A DNA stretch of 64,000 nucleotides from CAMYMQ01 sp963730305 (GCA_963730305.1 CAVSRB010000008.1:62001-126000), one strand, 5' to 3'. Positions 51,822 to 61,511 are shown, counted from the stretch's first letter. Made by a program: numbers and translations. Notes: generated by a model from the letters alone, not told the origin.

Positions 51822-52472
51822 TCAGCCTTCGGCCTTGTCGTCCTTCTTCTCGGCCTCGGCGGTTTCCTCGGCCGGAGCCGCTTCAGCCGGCGCCGCTTCG
51901 GCGGCAGCCTCCTCTGCGGGCTTCTCTTCCGCCGCGGGGGCCTCCTCGGCCGGGGCTTCTTCCGCGGCCGCTTCGGCGGGCGCGGTCTCCTCGGCGGGGG
52001 TCTCCTCGGCGGGCGCCGCTTCGGCCGGAGCCTCCGCCGCCGCAGCCTCTTCGGCGGGAGCCGCTTCGGCCGGCGCTTCCTCCGCCGGTGCTTCCTCGGC
52101 AGGTGCTTCCTCGGCGGGCGCTTCGGCGGCGGCCTTGGCCTTCTCCTCGCGCTCCTTGGCGCGCTCCTGCGCCTTGGTCTTGGGCTGGTTCTTCTTGGTC
52201 TGCTCCGGCGGCGTCCAGGCGGCGCCGAGGCCGGCCTGGCCCATGAAGCGGATCACCCGGTCCGACGGCTGGGCGCCGGCGGAGATCCAGTGCTTGATCC
52301 GGTCCTCGTTGAGCTTGACCCGCTCGGGATGGTCCTTGGGCAGCATCGGGTCGAACGAGCCGACCCGCTCGATGAAGCGGCCGTCGCGCGGGCTGCGCGC
52401 GTCGGCCACCACGATGCGGTAGTAGGGGCGCTTCTTCGCGCCGCCCCGGGCCAGTCGGATACGGAGGGACAT
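51822..52472 (-). CDS. rpsP: 30S ribosomal protein S16 with long Ala/Pro/Glu-rich extension
   Basis: Residues 1-~85 are canonical S16: SLRIRLARGGAKKRPYYRIV, ARSPRDGRFIERVGSFDPM, LNEDRIKHWISAGAQPSDRV. Residues 95-216 form a Lys/Glu helix followed by a low-complexity repeat of APAEEAPAEE and similar units, ending in a charged KKDDKAEG. Ordinary bacterial S16 is about 80-110 residues, so the tail more than doubles it. First gene of the rimM-trmD-rplS operon, 58 bases after ffh. Confidence 0.96.
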   Translation of the reverse strand: MSLRIRLARGGAKKRPYYRIVVADARSPRDGRFIERVGSFDPMLPKDHPERVKLNEDRIKHWISAGAQPSDRVIRFMGQAGLGAAWTPPEQTKKNQPKTKAQERAKEREEKAKAAAEAPAEEAPAEEAPAEEAPAEAAPAEEAAAAEAPAEAAPAEETPAEETAPAEAAAEEAPAEEAPAAEEKPAEEAAAEAAPAEAAPAEETAEAEKKDDKAEG

Positions 52473-52530
52473 TGTGTGACTTCCTTCGGTCTGTTGTTCG
52501 TCGTGTTCGTGTCGTTTCTCGAAGCGGGGC

Positions 52531-53925
52531 CTAGCGCCGGAATCCCGGCGGCATCATGCCGGGCGGCAGGTTGGGCATCTGGCCCTCCTGGAGCTGGCCG
52601 AGGTCGGGCATCATGCCCTTCTTGCCCATCTTCTTGGCCCGCTTCATCAGCTTGTTCATCTCCTGCCACTGCTTGATCAGCTTGTTGACGTCCTGCACGG
52701 TCGTCCCCGAGCCGGCGGCGATGCGGCGCTTGCGCGACGCATGGATGATCTGGGGGTTGCGGCGCTCGCGCCCGGTCATCGACAGGATGATCGCCTCCTG
52801 GCGGGTGATCACGCTCTCGTCGATGTTGGCGTTGGCCATCTGCTTCTTGAGCTTGCCGACGCCGGGCAGGAGGCCCATCAGGCCGCCGAGCCCGCCCATC
52901 TTCTTGACCTGGCGGAGCTGGGCGAGCAGGTCCTCGAAGTCGAACTTGCCCTTCTCGAGCTTGCGGGCGAGCTTCTCGGCGTCCTCCTGCTCGATCGTCT
53001 CGGCCGCCTTCTCGACCAGGCTGACCACGTCGCCCATGCCGAGGATGCGCGAGGCGATGCGGTCGGGGTGGAACGGCTCGATGCCGTCGAGCCGCTCGCC
53101 GACGCCCATCAGCTTGATCGGCTTGCCGGTGACCGCGCGCATCGACAGCGCCGCGCCGCCGCGGGCGTCGCCGTCGATCCGGGTCAGCATCACGCCGGTG
53201 ACGCCGACCTTGTCGTTGAACTCGGTGGCGATGGTGACCGCGTCCTGGCCGGTCATCGCGTCGGCGACCAGGAGCGTCTCGACCGGGTTGGTCGCCGCCT
53301 TGACCTCGGCCGCCTCGGCCATCAGCTCGTCGTCGATGTGGAGCCGGCCGGCGGTGTCGAGGATGACCACGTCGTAGGCTTCGAGCCGCGCCGTATTGAG
53401 GGCCCGCTTGGCGATCGCCACCGGCGGCTCGCCCGGCACGATCGACAGGGTCGGCACCGAGGCCTGCTCGCCGAGCACCTTGAGCTGCTCCTGCGCGGCC
53501 GGGCGGCGGGTGTCGAGCGAGGCGAGCAGGACCTTCTTGCGCTCCTTCTCGGCGAGCATCTTGCCGATCTTGGCGGAGCTGGTGGTCTTGCCCGAGCCCT
53601 GCAGGCCGACGATCATCAGCACCGCGGGCGGCTCGGCCTTGAGGTTGAGCGGCTCGACCGCGCGGCCGAGCATGTCGACCAGGTGGTCGTGGACGACCTT
53701 GACGACCTGCTGGCCCGGGGTGACGCTGCGCAGCACCTCCTGGCCGACCGCCTTGTCGCGGACCTGCTCGACGAAGTCCTTGACCACCGGCAGGGCGACG
53801 TCGGCCTCGAGCAGCGCGACGCGCACCTCGCGCAGCGCGGCGGTGACGTCCTCCTCGCGCAGCGCGCCGCGGCGCGTCAGCTTGTCGAAGATCTCGCCGA
53901 ACCGGTTCGTCAGACTGTCGAACAT
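52531..53925 (-). CDS. ffh: Signal recognition particle protein Ffh
   Basis: A 464-residue SRP GTPase directing inner-membrane proteins to FtsY. N domain 1-90, then the G domain with MIVGLQGSGKTTSSAKIGKM (P-loop), DTRRPAAQEQL, ILDTAGRLHIDDEL and LTRIDGDARGG. The methionine-rich M domain (residues 300-464) has ILSMTGRERRNPQII and ends LPPGMMPPGFRR. ftsY is in the same window. Upstream intergenic 53926-54171 must hold its promoter and that of the divergent kinase. Confidence 0.97.
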   Translation of the reverse strand: MFDSLTNRFGEIFDKLTRRGALREEDVTAALREVRVALLEADVALPVVKDFVEQVRDKAVGQEVLRSVTPGQQVVKVVHDHLVDMLGRAVEPLNLKAEPPAVLMIVGLQGSGKTTSSAKIGKMLAEKERKKVLLASLDTRRPAAQEQLKVLGEQASVPTLSIVPGEPPVAIAKRALNTARLEAYDVVILDTAGRLHIDDELMAEAAEVKAATNPVETLLVADAMTGQDAVTIATEFNDKVGVTGVMLTRIDGDARGGAALSMRAVTGKPIKLMGVGERLDGIEPFHPDRIASRILGMGDVVSLVEKAAETIEQEDAEKLARKLEKGKFDFEDLLAQLRQVKKMGGLGGLMGLLPGVGKLKKQMANANIDESVITRQEAIILSMTGRERRNPQIIHASRKRRIAAGSGTTVQDVNKLIKQWQEMNKLMKRAKKMGKKGMMPDLGQLQEGQMPNLPPGMMPPGFRR

Positions 53926-54171
53926 CGCCCTTACCTGGCTGCAAGCCTGTAGCCAAACGCCAAACGCGCCCGTGCGCGAACCCTCGCGGACGGACGGACC
54001 CCCTCAGGAGCAGCAAACCGCTACTGAAACTGAGCGGACGGAAGCTAGTGAGCGCCACCGGCCATGTCAAGCGGCCGGAACCCGCGGCCTTTACCCGTTC
54101 TTAACCCTAGCCGCGCTCAAATGTCCGGATACGGACGACCCGACCGGAGGCTGCCGTACCGCCGCGCGCCT

Positions 54172-55638
54172 ATGGAAAACCACGCGAAACACCCCATCAA
54201 GCGACTGACGGCCGAGTTCGCGGACCCGACGGTCGAGCGCGCCTATCGGGTCGAGACCTTTCCGGCCGCGCGGCGCCACAACCGCATCGTCGCCGTCATC
54301 GTCGCCATCCTGGTCGTCGGCCACGCCTGGTCGGACTACACCGCGACCGGCGGATCGGCGCTGTTCTACGCGTTCCTGGCCATCCGCCTGGCGACCGCCA
54401 GCCTGATCCTGCTGATCTTCCCGTTCACCACCTCGGCGCGCCACTATTCGACGTCGGACTGGACCGTCTTCCTCGCCCAGATCAGCCTGGCGGCGGCCGC
54501 GATCTACATCCCCGCGGCGCAGACGCCGGCGATCATCCACGAACGGCTCAGCGTCATCTCGATGACCGCGATCCTGCTGGTGCTCGGCATGTACCTGTTC
54601 GTGCAGACCCGGGTCGTGTTCCACGTCATCGCCGGCGTCGGCACCAGCATCGCCTACATCTCGGTCGGGCTGGCGGTCAACCGGCTGGCCCCGGAACCGG
54701 CCGTGATGGAAGCGATCATGCACGTCGTCTGCAACGTGCTCGGCTTCGTCGCGGTTACCCAGATGAACCGGGTCCGGCGCATGCGCTTCGACACCCTGCG
54801 GGCCTACCGCGACGCCAACGGCCAGCTCCTGGCCCAGCGGATGGCGTTGAAGCAGGCGCGCGACGAAGCGGTCTACGCCAACCGGGCGAAGTCCGAGTTC
54901 CTCGCCCATATGAGCCACGAGCTGCGCTCGCCGCTCAACGCCATCATCGGCTTCTCCGAAGTGATGACCGAGCAGATGTTCGGCCCGCTCGAGCCGGCGC
55001 GCTACCGCGAGTACGCCGGCGACATCCATTCCTCGGGCTCGCACCTGCTCGCATTGATCAACGACCTGCTCGACCTGTCCAAGGCCGAGGCCGGCCGGAT
55101 GGAGCTGAGCGAGGAGACCGTGCGCGTGCAGGACGTCGCCGATTCGGTGCTGCGCCTGGTGATGGAGCGCGCCCGCGACGCCGACCTGACGGTCGCGGCC
55201 GCGATCCCCGACGACCTGCCGGCCCTGTGCGCCGACCCGCGGCTGGTCAAGCAGATGGCGCTCAACCTCGTGACCAACGCGATCAAGTTCACCGAGCCGG
55301 GCGGCGCCATCCGCCTGACCGCCGACCGCGGGCGCGACGGCGGCCTGCGTCTCCACGTCGCCGACACCGGCGTCGGCATCGACGCCGTCGACATCCCGCG
55401 CATCCTCGAACCCTACGGCCAGGTCCAGAACGCGAACGCCGTCCGCAGCGCCGAGGGCACCGGGCTCGGCCTGGCGCTGGTCAAGAAGATGATCGAGATG
55501 CACGGCGGCCGGCTGGAGATCGAGAGCACGCCCGGCGAGGGCAGCACCTTCACCCTGGCCTTCCCGCCGGAGCGGACGGTCGCGGACGGCGGGACGACCG
55601 CGGACGAGACCACGCCCAGCGCCGCGTCGCTCGGCTGA
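54172..55638 (+). CDS. Membrane sensor histidine kinase
   Basis: A 488-residue kinase. Residues 35-195 have five to six membrane helices and little periplasmic domain. A linker helix leads to HisKA with phospho-acceptor His249 in FLAHMSHELRSPLNAIIGFS. The catalytic HATPase has N-box LVTNAIKF, G1 VADTGVGID and G2 GTGLGLALV. The HisKA segment EVMTEQMFGPLEPARYREYA is typical of alphaproteobacterial PleC/DivJ-like kinases. No response regulator is adjacent, so it is an orphan. Start uncertain: ATG 54172 or 54121; neither has a strong ribosome site. Confidence 0.88.
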   Translation: MENHAKHPIKRLTAEFADPTVERAYRVETFPAARRHNRIVAVIVAILVVGHAWSDYTATGGSALFYAFLAIRLATASLILLIFPFTTSARHYSTSDWTVFLAQISLAAAAIYIPAAQTPAIIHERLSVISMTAILLVLGMYLFVQTRVVFHVIAGVGTSIAYISVGLAVNRLAPEPAVMEAIMHVVCNVLGFVAVTQMNRVRRMRFDTLRAYRDANGQLLAQRMALKQARDEAVYANRAKSEFLAHMSHELRSPLNAIIGFSEVMTEQMFGPLEPARYREYAGDIHSSGSHLLALINDLLDLSKAEAGRMELSEETVRVQDVADSVLRLVMERARDADLTVAAAIPDDLPALCADPRLVKQMALNLVTNAIKFTEPGGAIRLTADRGRDGGLRLHVADTGVGIDAVDIPRILEPYGQVQNANAVRSAEGTGLGLALVKKMIEMHGGRLEIESTPGEGSTFTLAFPPERTVADGGTTADETTPSAASLG

Positions 55639-55714
55639 CCCTCCGGCACGGCCCGAAATCCCCCGCGTGCCGGGCCGATGGACACGCCCGCCGTGCGCCC
55701 CATATAACCCCGCG

Positions 55715-56555
55715 ATGGTCCGTTCATTCGTCAAGATGCACGGCGCCGGCAACGATTTCGTCGTGCTCGACCTGCGCGACGGCTCCGCCCCGCCGAGCGC
55801 CGCCCAGGCCGCCGCGATCGCCGATCGCCGGCGCGGCATCGGCTGCGACCAGGTCGTGGTGATCGAGGGCTCGAAGACCGGGCTGGCCGACTTCGGCCTC
55901 GCCTTCCTCAACGCCGACGGCTCGCCCTCGGCCGCCTGCGGCAACGGCACCCGCTGCGCCGCCAGCCTGCTGATGGCCGAGACCGGCGCCGACCACCTGT
56001 CGCTGGAGACCGACGGCGGCATCCTCGACTGCGACGCCAGCGGCAACGGGCGGGTGACGGTCGACATGGGCCACCCCCATCTCGGCTGGCAGGAGATCCC
56101 CCTGTCCGAGGACCGCGACACGCTGCACCTGGGCATTGCCGAGGGCCCGGTGTCGGACCCCGTCGGCGTCTCGATGGGCAACCCGCACGCGGTCTTCTTC
56201 GTCGACGACCTCGACGCCGTGCCGATCGAGAAGATCGGCCCCAAGCTGGAGCACCACCGGCTGTTCCCGGAACGCGCCAACATCGGTTTCGCCGAGGTGC
56301 GCGGCCCCAACGCCATCCGCCTGCGCGTGTGGGAGCGCGGCAGCGGCCTGACCCTGGCCTGCGGCTCGGGCGCCTGCGCCGCGCTGGTCGCCGCCGTCCG
56401 CCGCGGGCCTGACGGCGCGCAAGGCCGACATCGCGGTCGACGGCGGCACCCTGACCATCGAGTGGACCGAGGACGACCACGTGCTGATGACCGGCCCCGT
56501 GGCGACCAGCTTCCACGGCGAGATCGAGCCGGCGCTGCTCGAAGCGCGGCCCTAA
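55715..56555 (+). CDS. dapF: Diaminopimelate epimerase (one extra base near 56405)
   Basis: Epimerises LL- to meso-diaminopimelate for lysine and peptidoglycan. The N-half starts FVKMHGAGNDFVVLDLRDG with Cys in AACGNGTRCAAS. The second active-site Cys is in CGSGACAALVAAV. After VAAVRRG the frame shifts by a surplus G at 56405-56407; removing it gives LTARKADIAVDGGTLTIEW to the C-terminus, 279 residues in all, the usual length. The ATG is at 55715 and the stop is TAA 56553-56555. Being essential, a sequence error is the likely explanation. Followed by mtaB. Confidence 0.92.
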
Positions 56556-56638
56556 CCATTAGCCGAGCGGGCCCATGACGCCCTATATAGCCCCGCAGAA
56601 CGATCGCCCTTACCGACACACGCGACCCCGACGATCGA

Positions 56639-57881
56639 ATGGAACCGCAGATCCTCACCTTCGGCTGCCGCCTGAACGCGCAGGAATCGGAAGTCATGCG
56701 CCGCCACGCGCAGGCCGCCGGGCTGGCCGACGCGGTGATCGTCAACACCTGCGCGGTGACCGCCGAGGCCGAGCGCCAGGCGCGCCAGGCGATCCGCCGG
56801 GCGCGGCGCGAGCGGCCGGACGCGCGCATCGTCGTCACCGGCTGCGCCGCCCAGATCGCGCCCGAGGCCTGGGCCGGCATGGCCGAGGTCGACCAGGTGC
56901 TGGGCAACCGCGAGAAGCTCGATCCCGCCAGCTTTGCGATCGACGCCGACGAGCCGGTGCGGGTCAACGACATCATGGCGGTGCGCGAGACCGCGGCGCA
57001 CCTGGTCGGCGGCTTCGAGGGCCGGGCCCGCGCCTTCGTCCAGGTCCAGAACGGCTGCGACCACCGCTGCACCTTCTGCATCATCCCCTACGGGCGGGGC
57101 AACTCGCGCTCGGTGCCGCTCGGCCCGATCGTCGAGCAGGTCCGCACCCTGGTCGAGGACGGCGTGGCGGAACTGGTGCTGACCGGGGTGGACATCACGT
57201 CCTACGGCGAGGACCTGCCGGGCCGGCCCACGCTGGGCCAGATGATCCGCCGGCTGCTCGCCGCCGTGCCGGAGCTGAAGCGGCTGCGCCTGTCGTCGCT
57301 CGACGCCTGCGAGATCGATCCCGACCTGATGGACCTGATCGCCACCGACGACCGGCTGATGCCGCACCTGCACCTCAGCCTGCAGGCCGGCGACGACCTG
57401 ATCCTCAAGCGCATGAAGCGCCGCCATTCCCGGGCCGACGCGATCCGGCTGTGCGAGACCGTGCGCCGGGCCCGGCCCGACATGGCCTTCGGCGCCGACC
57501 TGATCGCCGGCTTCCCGACCGAGACCGAGGACATGTTCCGGCGCACGCTCGACCTGGTCGACGAGTGCGGCCTGACCTACCTGCACGTCTTCCCCTATTC
57601 GGAACGGCCCGGCACGCCCGCCGCGCGGATGCCCGCGGTGCCCAAGGCCGAGCGCAAGGAGCGCGCGGCGCGGCTGCGGGACAAGGGCGCGCAGGCGCTG
57701 GCCCGGCTACCTGAGCGGCCAGGCCGGCCAGACCCGGACGCTCTTGGTCGAGAGCCCCGAGCGCGGCCGCACCGACCACTACGCCCCGGTCCGCCTGCAC
57801 CGGCCGGCGGAGCCCGGCGCGGTGACCCGCGGCCGGATCATCGAGGCGACCCCGACCGAGCTGATCGCGGAGGCCGCCTGA
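56639..57881 (+). CDS. mtaB: tRNA t6A37 methylthiotransferase MtaB (one extra base near 57705)
   Basis: Radical SAM enzyme adding a methylthio group to t6A37 of tRNA. N-terminal UPF0004 domain: EPQILTFGCRLNAQESEVMR, VNTCAVTAEAERQAR, VVTGCAAQIAPEAW. Radical SAM motif CDHRCTFCIIPYGRG (CxxxCxxC). C-terminal TRAM domain begins QTRTLLVESPERGRTDHYAP. A surplus G at 57705-57706 puts that end out of frame; corrected length is 413 residues, stop TGA 57879-57881. The uncorrected frame runs into ftsY and gives a false fusion. The MtaB stop overlaps the ftsY ATG. Confidence 0.92.
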
Positions 57882-59008
57882 TGGCCTGGTTCCGCCGCGG
57901 CGCGACCGACGCAGAGACCAAGCCCAAGCCGGTAGAGACACCGGCCGCGACGCCCACCGAGACCCCCGCGGCGGAGGCACCGCCGGCCCCCGCTTCCGAG
58001 ACCGCGCCGGTTCCCGAGGCGGAGGCGCAAGCCCCTGCCCCCCCGGCCCCTGCCCCCCAGGCCGATGCACCGGCGGAGAAGCGCGGCTGGCTGTCGCGGC
58101 TCACCGCCGGGCTGGGCAAGTCGTCGGCCAAGCTGACCGACGGCCTGTCGGGCCTGTTCGGCGGCGGCAAGCGGCGGCTCGACGACGCCACGCTGGAAGA
58201 GCTGGAAGAGGTGCTGATCACCGCCGACCTGGGCCCGACCACGGCGGCCAAGGTCGCCGCCGGACTGGCCAAGCGCCGCTTCGACCAGGAGCTCGACGAA
58301 GCCGAGATCCGCGCCGAGCTGGCCGAGGAGATCGCCGCCATCCTCGAGCCGGTCGCCCAGCCGCTCGAGATCGACGCGAGCCGCAAGCCCTTCACCGTGC
58401 TGGTGGTCGGCGTCAACGGCAGCGGCAAGACCACGACCATCGGCAAGCTCGCCAAGCTGCACCGCGACCAGGGCCTGACCGTCACCCTGGCCGCCGGCGA
58501 CACCTTCCGTGCGGCGGCGGTCGAGCAGCTCAAGATCTGGGGCGAGCGGACCGGCTGCGCCGTGGTCGCCCGCGAGACCGGCGCGGACGCCGCCGGGCTC
58601 GCCTGGGACGCGCTGGACCAGGCCCGGCGCAACGGCGACGACCTGCTGCTGATCGACACCGCCGGCCGGCTCCAGAACAAGAAGGAGCTGATGGAGGAAC
58701 TGGCCAAGGTCGTCCGCGTCGTCCGCAAGCTGGACGAAACCGCGCCCCACGCCGTACTCCTGGTACTGGACGCGACGGTCGGCCAGAACGCGCACAGCCA
58801 GGTCGAGGTGTTCCGCGAGATGGCCGAGGTCAGCGGCCTGATCGTCACCAAGCTCGACGGCACCGCGCGGGGCGGCGTGGTCGTCGCGCTGGCCGAGAAG
58901 TTCGGGCTGCCGGTCCACGCCATCGGCGTCGGCGAGAGCGCCGAGGACTTCCGCCCCTTCGCCCCGCGCGACTTCGCCCGCAGCCTGATGGGATTGCCGC
59001 CGCAATGA
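57881..59008 (+). CDS. ftsY: Signal recognition particle receptor FtsY
   Basis: A 375-residue SRP receptor GTPase. The N-terminal 60 residues are acidic and Ala/Pro-rich (AEAPPAPASETAPVPEAEAQ). NG domain: GVNGSGKTTTIGKLAKLH (P-loop), AAGDTFRAAAVEQLKIW, LIDTAGRLQNKKELMEE and TKLDGTARGGVVVALAEKFG, ending SLMGLPPQ. The ATG at 57881 overlaps the mtaB TGA. Partner Ffh is at 52531. Membrane targeting probably uses the amphipathic helix at about residue 65-75. Confidence 0.96.
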   Translation: MAWFRRGATDAETKPKPVETPAATPTETPAAEAPPAPASETAPVPEAEAQAPAPPAPAPQADAPAEKRGWLSRLTAGLGKSSAKLTDGLSGLFGGGKRRLDDATLEELEEVLITADLGPTTAAKVAAGLAKRRFDQELDEAEIRAELAEEIAAILEPVAQPLEIDASRKPFTVLVVGVNGSGKTTTIGKLAKLHRDQGLTVTLAAGDTFRAAAVEQLKIWGERTGCAVVARETGADAAGLAWDALDQARRNGDDLLLIDTAGRLQNKKELMEELAKVVRVVRKLDETAPHAVLLVLDATVGQNAHSQVEVFREMAEVSGLIVTKLDGTARGGVVVALAEKFGLPVHAIGVGESAEDFRPFAPRDFARSLMGLPPQ

Positions 59009-59640
59009 CGCTCCACGTCGCCGACCAGCCGCCCAAGCAGTCGAACATGAGCCCGCTCGTCCGGCTGATCGTCGAGTTCGGTCCGCTCGGCGCCTTCTTC
59101 GTCGGCTACTTCATCTGGAACCTGATGATCGCCACGGCCGTGTTCATCCCGGCGATGCTGGTGTCGCTGGCGATCTCGATCAAGCTGGAGCGGCGGGTGC
59201 CGCTGATGCCGCTGGTCACCACCATCGTCGTGGTGATCTTCGGCGGGCTGACCCTGATCCTCAACGACGACACCTTCATCAAGATGAAGCCGACGATCGT
59301 GAACGGCCTGTTCGCCTTCGCCCTGTTCGCCGGCCTGGCCTTCGGGCGCGCCTTTCTGAAATATCTGTTCGGTCCGGCCTTTCAGCTCGACGACGAGGGC
59401 TGGAAGAAGCTGAGCTTCCGCTGGGCCTTCTTCTTCGTCTTCCTGGCGATTCTCAACGAGGTCATCTGGCGCACCCAGACCGAGAGCTTCTGGGTCAGCT
59501 TCAAGGTGTTCGGCATGATGCCGATCACCATCGTCTTCGCGCTGACCCAGCTGCCGCTGATCAACAAGCACACGATCGAGCCGAAGGTTGAGGCCGCGCC
59601 GAGCGGCACGGCCGAGGAAAGCGGCGAGCCGCGGAAGTAG
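59005..59640 (+). CDS. yciB: YciB/intracellular septation family membrane protein
   Basis: A 211-residue inner-membrane protein with five to six helices. SPLVRLIVEFGPLGAFFVGY is the family opening. FGGLTLILNDDTFIKMKPTI and QLDDEGWKKLSFRWAFFFVF are the hallmark blocks, then NEVIWRTQTESFWVSFKVFG. The C-terminus is a short charged tail. YciB/IspA acts in cell envelope and division; exact role unresolved. ATG overlaps the ftsY stop by ATGA, so the run dapF-mtaB-ftsY-yciB is likely one operon. Confidence 0.93.
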   Translation: MTLHVADQPPKQSNMSPLVRLIVEFGPLGAFFVGYFIWNLMIATAVFIPAMLVSLAISIKLERRVPLMPLVTTIVVVIFGGLTLILNDDTFIKMKPTIVNGLFAFALFAGLAFGRAFLKYLFGPAFQLDDEGWKKLSFRWAFFFVFLAILNEVIWRTQTESFWVSFKVFGMMPITIVFALTQLPLINKHTIEPKVEAAPSGTAEESGEPRK

Positions 59641-59693
59641 CGGCTCACGGCCCCACGGCCTTTCGGTCCGCAGGCGATTCCCGACCTTGTCCC

Positions 59694-59834
59694 GTCATTC
59701 CGACCGGAGCCTGCCGCGACGCGGTGGGCGGAGCGGAGGAATCTTGCCGCCGCTTTCCGCGGTCGGGCGGTCGACGCGAGATTCCCGGACTGCGCTCGCC
59801 GCGCATGGCGCAGCATGCTTCGCTCGGAATGACG
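59694..59834. repeat. GTCATTCCGAC...CGGAATGAC inverted repeat
   Basis: Outer arms GTCATTCC/GGAATGAC flank GGAGGAATCTTGC and GAGATTCCC segments. About 140 bases, between convergent genes. Same style of element as at 28435-28520. Confidence 0.6.
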
Positions 59835-59836
59835 GC

Positions 59837-60430
59837 TTAGGAGGAAGACCGCCGGCCCGACCACATGTTGCCGTCCTCGCCGGCCGGATTGGTCCGCACC
59901 GCGAACCCCGCCTCGCCCTCGACCTCGCGATAGTGGTCGAGCGCCCAGTGGACGCTGGGGAAGGCGAGGTCCTCGCGCGGGATCTCGTCCCAGGCGAACA
60001 GGGCGACCTCGACGCTCTCCGGCCCCGGCGCGACCTCGGGCGTCCGCAGCCGCGCCTGGTAGTAGACCTGGACCTGGCTGATCCGCGGGATGTTGTAGAG
60101 CGCGAACAGCGGGCCGATCTCGATCTCCGCCCGCGCTTCTTCCCACGCCTCGCGCGCGGCGCCCTCGGCGGTGGTCTCGTTGAGCTCGAGATAGCCGGCG
60201 GGCAGGCTCCAGTAGCCCTTGCGCGGGGAAATCGCGCGCCGGACCAGCAGCACCCGGTCCTCCCACACCGCGACCGAGCCGACCACCACCTTGGGGTTCT
60301 CGTAGTGGACGAAGCCGCAGTCGGTGCACACCAGCCGCTCGCGGTCGTCGCCCGGCGGCGTCATGCGCACGCTCGGCCCGCCCGGCCGCGCCGCCTGCTC
60401 GTCTTTCCCGCTCTCCGGCCGATCGCCCAT
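59837..60430 (-). CDS. NUDIX hydrolase with N-terminal zinc-ribbon half
   Basis: A 197-residue pyrophosphohydrolase. RLVCTDCGFVHYENPKVVVG near residue 32 resembles the zinc-ribbon of NudC-like enzymes, with one Cys pair visible. The NUDIX box is GYLELNETTAEGAAREAWEEARAEI in two pieces (box G...REAWEEARAEI, residues ~92-114). Substrates could be NAD(H), ADP-ribose or other nucleotides; not decidable. The N-terminal ~30 residues are disordered. ATG at 60428-60430; divergent from the thioesterase pair. Confidence 0.88.
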   Translation of the reverse strand: MGDRPESGKDEQAARPGGPSVRMTPPGDDRERLVCTDCGFVHYENPKVVVGSVAVWEDRVLLVRRAISPRKGYWSLPAGYLELNETTAEGAAREAWEEARAEIEIGPLFALYNIPRISQVQVYYQARLRTPEVAPGPESVEVALFAWDEIPREDLAFPSVHWALDHYREVEGEAGFAVRTNPAGEDGNMWSGRRSSS

Positions 60431-60590
60431 GGTCCGCCTCGTTCCGTCGTCTGCGCTGAGGTAGCGTCCCCGGGCGCGATGTCAAAGGGTCCGCGCCGTC
60501 ATGGGCGGCCATGCCCCCTTGGCGATTGACGCCCCGCCGCGTTGCTGACATGACCGGGGCCAGCCGATCCAATACCGAGGAAGCCGCCGC

Positions 60591-61049
60591 GTGTCCGACC
60601 CGGACATCCCGCCCAGCCCCGAAGAGATCATGCACACCGTGATCGGCATGATCCCGCACGCCCAGTCGCTGGGCATCGAGACCATCCACGCCACCCGCGG
60701 CATGGCGATCATGAAGCTGCCCTACAACGAGCAGCTCGTCGGCAATCCCGAGAACGGCGTGCTCCACGGCGGGGTGGTCACGACCCTGATCGACACGGTC
60801 TGCGGCCTCGCCGCGATCACCGTGCCGGAGGTGCCCCAGCGGGTGGTCACCCTCGACCTGCGCATCGACTATCTGCGGCCGGCGACGCCCAAGCACCCGC
60901 TGTTCGCGCGGGCGGAGGTCTACAAGTCGACCCGTCAGGTCGCCTTCCTGCGCGGCAGCGCCTATCAGGACGGCCCGGGCGACCTGGTCGCGTCGGCCAC
61001 CGGCACCTTCATGTTCGTCGGCCCGCGGCCGCCGGGGTCGCACCATTGA
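60591..61049 (+). CDS. PaaI-type hotdog thioesterase
   Basis: A 152-residue acyl-CoA thioesterase-like protein. The motif GNPENGVLHGGVVTTLIDTV carries the catalytic Asn-His-Gly-Gly type residues, followed by CGLAAITVPEVPQRVVTLDL. Start is GTG 60591 with GAGGAAG 9 bases upstream. Its stop overlaps the next gene's TTG start as TTGA. Substrate likely an aromatic or medium-chain acyl-CoA, unproven. Confidence 0.85.
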   Translation: MSDPDIPPSPEEIMHTVIGMIPHAQSLGIETIHATRGMAIMKLPYNEQLVGNPENGVLHGGVVTTLIDTVCGLAAITVPEVPQRVVTLDLRIDYLRPATPKHPLFARAEVYKSTRQVAFLRGSAYQDGPGDLVASATGTFMFVGPRPPGSHH

Positions 61050-61495
61050 CGATCGAGATGGGCCCGATCATCCGCGCCGCGCGCGCGGCCAACGACCCGA
61101 CGCCGATCGTCGAGGCGATCCCCTACGCCCGCTATCTCGGCATCTCCGCGCGGGAGGCAGACGGCGCGCTGCTGGCGACCCTCGCCTTTCGCGACACCAA
61201 CATCGGCAACCCGGCGCTGCCGGCGATCCACGGCGGCGTGGTCGGCGCGTTCCTGGAGAATACGGCGATCCTGCAATTGCTGTGGGCGTTGGAGAGCGTC
61301 CACGTGCCCAAGACGATCACCATCACGGTCGACTATCTGCGCACGGCCGGGGCGGTCGACACCTTCGCCCGGGCGACCGTGACCAAGCTGGGCAGCCGGG
61401 TCGCCAACGTCCGCGCCTTCGCCTGGCAGGGCGACGAGGCCAAGCCGGTCGCCGGCGCCAACGCCAACTTCCTGGTCACCCCCGCCGACGAGTGA
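61046..61495 (+). CDS. Second PaaI-type hotdog thioesterase
   Basis: A 149-residue hotdog protein coupled to the first. Opening EMGPIIRAARAANDPTPIVE. The key loop is NIGNPALPAIHGGVVGAFLE, then NTAILQLLWALESVHVPKTI. It diverges from its neighbour, so the pair may form a heteromer or handle different acyl groups. Start is TTG 61046, or ATG 61058, which gives a more usual N-terminus. Both genes read toward a convergent LprI-like gene. Confidence 0.83.
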   Translation: MTIEMGPIIRAARAANDPTPIVEAIPYARYLGISAREADGALLATLAFRDTNIGNPALPAIHGGVVGAFLENTAILQLLWALESVHVPKTITITVDYLRTAGAVDTFARATVTKLGSRVANVRAFAWQGDEAKPVAGANANFLVTPADE

Positions 61496-61511
61496 GCCGG
61501 CGGCGGCCCCG

